A stretch of DNA of 64,000 nt, taken from the NCBI GenBank assembly GCA_903822005.1, contig CAIJNL010000018.1, positions 124,001 through 188,000 of the forward strand, in the 5' to 3' direction. The notes under the pieces were generated by a model. That model ran no database searches. It was not told where the DNA came from and was given only the letters and a program-made list of their open reading frames with translations. Positions 60,582 through 64,000 of the stretch are shown one piece after another. Within the stretch, counting starts at the first letter, position 1, and every line of letters begins with the position of its first letter. The position numbers and the translations under genes are program-made. Source of the stretch: an uncultured Nitrospiraceae bacterium (GTDB lineage: Bacteria; Nitrospirota; Thermodesulfovibrionia; Thermodesulfovibrionales; Dissulfurispiraceae).

Positions 60582-61580
60582 ATGAAGTATAAGGTTTTAG
60601 GCAGAACCGGCGTCCAGGTTTCAGAGTTGTGTTTCGGAACCATGTCTTTTGGTGTTGAAGCCGATGAAGCGGAGGCAGCACGCATGTTTAACAAATGCAG
60701 AAATGCGGGCGTGAATTTCTTTGATTGCGCAAATAGTTATGGCGGCGGAAAAGCAGAGGAGATACTTGGTAATCTTATTCAAAGTTGCCGGGATGAGGTC
60801 GTCATAACGACCAAAGTATCTCAGCGCATTGGCAAAGATGTTAACGCAAAGGGATTATCCCGGCGTCATATCACACTTGCAGTCGAGCAGAGTCTTTCTC
60901 GATTGAAAACAGACCGCATAGATCTCTATATACTTCATTATTTTGACTCATTCACCGCAGTTGATGAAACGCTGCGGGTATTGGATGACCTGGTGCGTCA
61001 GGGAAAAGTTCTTTATCTCGGTGTTAGCAACTGGGCTGCGTGGCAGATTGCAAAGGCCCTGGGCGTTTCGGAAAGAAATGGACTGGCCCGGTTTGAATGC
61101 ATTCAACCCATGTACAATTTAGTAAAGCGACAGGCGGAAGTCGAAATTCTGCCGTTGGCCGAGTCAGAAAAATTATCTGTTATACCCTATAACCCACTCG
61201 GCGCAGGACTCTTAACCGGCAAGTATTCAACCGAAAATAGGCCATCATCCGGGCGGATCGTTGAAAAAAACCAGTACGGCCTGCGATATGGCAGTCCCGT
61301 ATATTACGAGATTGCCGAACGGTTTACAAATTACGCCAATGAGATAGGCGTCCATCCTGTTACTTTGGCCATTAGCTGGGTTAAGTCGCATACTGCGGTT
61401 ACGGCGCCGATTATTGGCGCAAGAAAAGCATCTCAATTAGATGATTCCTTGGCTGCGATTGATTTTCAAATGGAACCTGATATACGAGAGCGCATTTCCA
61501 GCCTTTCTGTTCATCCAGGCACCGCTACAGATAGATTGGACGAAGTGCTTGACGCAAAGTATCAGTTTGGGAACAGATAA
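60582..61580 (+). CDS. Aldo/keto reductase (NADP-dependent type)
   Basis: A 332-residue TIM-barrel oxidoreductase: TGVQVSELCFGTMSFG, catalytic Asp/Tyr in FDCANSYGGGKAEEILG (Asp 47, Tyr about 52), Lys in VVITTKVSQRIG and His in LYILHYFDSFTAVDETL. Nucleotide-binding segments are SVIPYNPLGAGLLTGKY and APIIGARKASQLDDSLAAI. This pattern matches the YajO/AKR11-like general stress or sugar reductases; substrate open. GAGGAGG precedes the ATG. A Tat-leader DUF362 gene follows 138 bases later. Confidence 0.93.
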   Translation: MKYKVLGRTGVQVSELCFGTMSFGVEADEAEAARMFNKCRNAGVNFFDCANSYGGGKAEEILGNLIQSCRDEVVITTKVSQRIGKDVNAKGLSRRHITLAVEQSLSRLKTDRIDLYILHYFDSFTAVDETLRVLDDLVRQGKVLYLGVSNWAAWQIAKALGVSERNGLARFECIQPMYNLVKRQAEVEILPLAESEKLSVIPYNPLGAGLLTGKYSTENRPSSGRIVEKNQYGLRYGSPVYYEIAERFTNYANEIGVHPVTLAISWVKSHTAVTAPIIGARKASQLDDSLAAIDFQMEPDIRERISSLSVHPGTATDRLDEVLDAKYQFGNR

Positions 61581-61718
61581 GGCCGTCAAGAGCTTTTGGA
61601 TTTCTGGCGCAAGCCTGGCCTTACTCTTCTCCCATCAAAATTTGACTGGCCCTCCCGAATAAGTTAAGGTTAAAATAATATGTCGGTAACTGTAATGAAC
61701 CCGGGAGGATGTATATAA

Positions 61719-62624
61719 ATGTACAGGAGAGATTTTTTGAAATCAGCCGCGATTGCCGGTGCAGGTTTGGCCTTGCCTGCAAGCCTTGATGTTCTGATAG
61801 ATTCTGCTGAGGCTGCACCGCAACGGAGCGATCTTGTTGTCGCAAACGGTTCAAGCCCTGCAAAGATCACGCGTGCGGCAATCGATGCCCTCGGCGGCAT
61901 GAAAAAGTTTATATCCAAAGGTGACGTTGTTGTTGTAAAGCCGAATATCGGCTGGGACCGGCTGCCGGATCATGCTGCGACAACGAACCCTGAAGTGGTT
62001 GCCACAATAGTAAAGATGTGTTTGGAAGCCGGAGCAAAGAAAGTTAAGGTATTTGATCGTTCTGTCAACGATGCCAGACGCTGCTACGTACAAAGCGGTA
62101 TTCAGGCGGCAGCAAAAAATGCCGGAGCTGACGTAAGCTTTGTAGACGAGCGCAGGTTTAAAGACAAACAGATTAACGGCCTTGTCCTCAAGTCCTGGCC
62201 GATCTACGAAGATATTCTTACTGCCGACAAGATAATAAATGTTCCCATAGCAAAGCATCACAGCCTGTCACATCTTACAATGGCCATGAAGAACTGGATG
62301 GGAATAATGGGCGGGTCGCGCGGCCAGATACATCAGCGCATTGATGAGAGCCTGGTCGATCTTTCGCGTGCGATAAAGCCGACACTTACAGTTCTTGACG
62401 CCGTGAAAATCCTGACGCGCAACGGTCCGCAAGGCGGCAATCTGGCTGACGTCAAAAAAACGGACACCGTGATAGCAAGTGTGGATCAGGTGGCGGTTGA
62501 TTCATACGGAGCAACTCTTTTCGGCATGAAGGGAAGCGATCTCGGCTATCTGAAGCTGGGAGAAAAGGGCGGCCTGGGCAACATGGACCTTTCTAAAGTA
62601 AGGATAAAGAAGGTGACCGCTTAA
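61719..62624 (+). CDS. DUF362 protein with Tat-type leader
   Basis: A 301-residue protein. MYRRDFLKSAAIAGAGLALP is a Tat signal, with cleavage likely after SAEA. The mature part is the DUF362 domain: VVVKPNIGWDRLPDHAATTN, a conserved CxxG-free version with KKVKVFDRSVNDAR, IINVPIAKHHSLSHLTMAMK and NWMGIMGGSRGQIHQ. The C-terminal ferredoxin part seen in other members is missing; the next gene supplies many Fe-S motifs instead. The stop is separated from the next start by one base, so both work as one unit. GGGAGG precedes the ATG. Its biochemical role is unknown. Confidence 0.9.
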   Translation: MYRRDFLKSAAIAGAGLALPASLDVLIDSAEAAPQRSDLVVANGSSPAKITRAAIDALGGMKKFISKGDVVVVKPNIGWDRLPDHAATTNPEVVATIVKMCLEAGAKKVKVFDRSVNDARRCYVQSGIQAAAKNAGADVSFVDERRFKDKQINGLVLKSWPIYEDILTADKIINVPIAKHHSLSHLTMAMKNWMGIMGGSRGQIHQRIDESLVDLSRAIKPTLTVLDAVKILTRNGPQGGNLADVKKTDTVIASVDQVAVDSYGATLFGMKGSDLGYLKLGEKGGLGNMDLSKVRIKKVTA

Positions 62625-62625
62625 G

Positions 62626-64000
62626 ATGATGAGGCGCTCCCGTATTATTTCGCAGGGCATATTCCTGCTGCTCTTCATTTTTCTCTTCCTTCAGACGGAA
62701 TCAAAGGGAGCGGATGAACTCGGCTATCCTGTAAGACTCTTTCTCGATTTTGACCCCTTGATACTAGTGACAACGCTTCTGGCAGCCCATGCGGCATCTA
62801 TCGCCTTTTATCTTTCTTTGATCATGATAGTGCTCACTGCCGTCTTTGGCAGGGTATTCTGCGGATGGGCATGTCCCCTCGGTACGCTTCATAACATGAT
62901 CGGTGTGATGAAAAAAACTAGGGAAAGGGCCGCCCTTACAAATTGGTACAGGTTCAAATATTTCATACTGGTATTTCTGTTAATCTCGTCACTCTTTACA
63001 CTGCAGCTTGTCGGTATAATGGACCCCCTCTCGCTGCTTATCCGGTCTTTTTCCATCAGCATATATCCGCTCTTTAACAGCGCTATCCGGGCTTCTTTTG
63101 ACACTGCTTATGATCTGGATATATCCGCACTCAGAGACATCACGGAGAGTGTTTATTCTTTTTTTAAAAACACGCTTCTCTCTTTTGAGCAGCCTTATTA
63201 TCAGCAGAGCATATTTATCGGCCTGATCTTCTTTGCAATACTGGCCCTGAATCTTTTCCAGAGGCGTTTCTGGTGCAGATATCTATGCCCGCTCGGCGCG
63301 CTGCTCGGGGTGATTTCGAGATATTCACTCCTTAAGAGATCTGTTAGCGAAGGATGTACATCATGCGGTCTCTGTTCGAGAGAATGCCAGGACGGTGCGA
63401 TCTCCGGCGAACCGGACGGAGACGGCAAGGCCTGGAGGCCGGCTGAATGCATTGCCTGCCGAAATTGCGATGATATCTGTCCTGCCAAGGTAGTCAGCTT
63501 CGGGTTCCGTAAAGACTCTGAGGCAGTACCAATAGACCTTGGCCGCCGCAGGATCATTACATCAGCACTTGCCGGACTTGTTGCCGTACCGCTGATGCGC
63601 TCAACGGCCCTTTCCAAAAAGGGCTATTCAGAACCGACCCTGATACGGCCCCCTGGATCTCTTGAAGAAAGGGATTTCCTTGAGCGCTGCGTGAAATGCG
63701 GCGAATGCATGAGGGTCTGCATAACGAACGGGCTGCAGCCGACCCTTCTTGAAGCGGGTCTTGAGGGAATATGGACACCTATGCTTGTCTCTCGGATAGG
63801 ATATTGCGAATACCGCTGCACTCTCTGCGGCCAGGTCTGTCCGACCGGCGCGATAAAAAGGCTCCCTCTTGAAGAAAAGGTGAAGGTAAAAATCGGCCTC
63901 GCCATGATAGACAAGGGAAGGTGTCTGCCGTATGCTCAGTCGCAGGCATGCATAGTCTGCGAAGAGGTATGCCCCACTGCCAAAAAGGCCATCTGGTTCG
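62626..64000 (+). CDS. Membrane-bound polyferredoxin (NapH/NosR-like), 3' partial
   Basis: The frame is open to the window end (458 residues seen). The N-terminus has a membrane anchor, then three or four more helices (LIMIVLTAVFG, YFILVFLLISSLFTLQL, IFIGLIFFAILALNLF). The NapH-type motifs are CGWACPLGTLHN and CRYLCPLGALLG. It then has ferredoxin motifs CTSCGLCSREC, CIACRNCDDICP, CVKCGECMRVC, CTLCGQVCP and CIVCEEVCP. It is a quinol-side or periplasmic electron-transfer protein for the DUF362 partner upstream (inference). An internal RRRIITSALAG stretch resembles a Tat motif but lies mid-protein. Either ATG at 62626 or 62629 may be used. Confidence 0.9.
   Translation, partial: MMRRSRIISQGIFLLLFIFLFLQTESKGADELGYPVRLFLDFDPLILVTTLLAAHAASIAFYLSLIMIVLTAVFGRVFCGWACPLGTLHNMIGVMKKTRERAALTNWYRFKYFILVFLLISSLFTLQLVGIMDPLSLLIRSFSISIYPLFNSAIRASFDTAYDLDISALRDITESVYSFFKNTLLSFEQPYYQQSIFIGLIFFAILALNLFQRRFWCRYLCPLGALLGVISRYSLLKRSVSEGCTSCGLCSRECQDGAISGEPDGDGKAWRPAECIACRNCDDICPAKVVSFGFRKDSEAVPIDLGRRRIITSALAGLVAVPLMRSTALSKKGYSEPTLIRPPGSLEERDFLERCVKCGECMRVCITNGLQPTLLEAGLEGIWTPMLVSRIGYCEYRCTLCGQVCPTGAIKRLPLEEKVKVKIGLAMIDKGRCLPYAQSQACIVCEEVCPTAKKAIWF

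Noticed and set aside
1..64000. rRNA, tRNA or CRISPR arrays
   Set aside because: No tandem repeat-spacer array, no tRNA-like T-loop with matching acceptor arms and no rRNA-like stretch were seen by eye; a tRNA/CRISPR program would be decisive.

Overview
The window looks like chromosomal DNA from an anaerobic or facultative Gram-negative bacterium of the Desulfobacterota or Nitrospirota kind. That placement is an inference. It rests on a selenocysteine-dependent Tat-exported formate dehydrogenase, many Fe-S proteins, two sigma-54 activators, FlgM plus a chemoreceptor, several Tat leaders, and a radical-SAM/selenopeptide pair of a type I know from such genomes. I found no rRNA, tRNA, CRISPR array, prophage or intact insertion sequence.

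Layout. 1-9.2 kb: the end of a DEAD-box helicase, glucose-6-phosphate isomerase, a methyltransferase-like protein, an aminotransferase, an isochorismatase-fold hydrolase, an endonuclease Q-like PHP protein, an orphan SAF-domain protein and ATP-type PEP carboxykinase. 9.5-17.4 kb: a GntR regulator, a YegP-like protein, a GC-rich secreted MBL hydrolase beside a REP-like hairpin, a sigma-54 activator with a non-Fis C-terminus, a chemoreceptor and a TVP38 membrane protein. 17.6-22.7 kb: a formate dehydrogenase operon whose catalytic subunit is read through UGA. 22.8-24.8 kb, convergent to it: a SPASM radical SAM enzyme followed by an 85-residue peptide gene with an in-frame UGA and a SECIS-like hairpin (SbtM/SbtA-like). 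25-33.5 kb: 2-hydroxyacid dehydrogenases, a TAXI receptor, a YwrD-like gamma-glutamyltransferase, a repeat microprotein and a DASS transporter.

34.6-43.1 kb is a glyoxylate/hydroxypyruvate module. Glyoxylate carboligase faces an operon of kdgT-type permease, glcG, D-2-hydroxyacid dehydrogenase, hydroxypyruvate isomerase and tartronate semialdehyde reductase. A sigma-54 type promoter lies between kdgT and an upstream sigma-54 activator gene whose DNA-binding helix appears frameshifted. 43.4-47.8 kb: a ferredoxin-type aldo/keto reductase, small proteins, FlgM and a second DASS transporter. 47.9-53.9 kb: a six-gene sugar-acid operon (MFS transporter, GntR regulator, HpaI aldolase, GarR-like reductase, Ldh2-like dehydrogenase, binding protein) with a perfect 44-bp palindrome upstream of its first gene.

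54-64 kb is rich in exported proteins: a polysaccharide deacetylase, an intact aconitase with a Tat leader, a divergent enolase-superfamily enzyme with a Tat leader, two overlapping tiny membrane ORFs joined at a T8 run, an aldo/keto reductase, a Tat-leader DUF362 protein and a polyferredoxin that runs off the end. The two observations I rate highest are the hidden selenopeptide and the pair of Tat-exported hydro-lyase-family enzymes.
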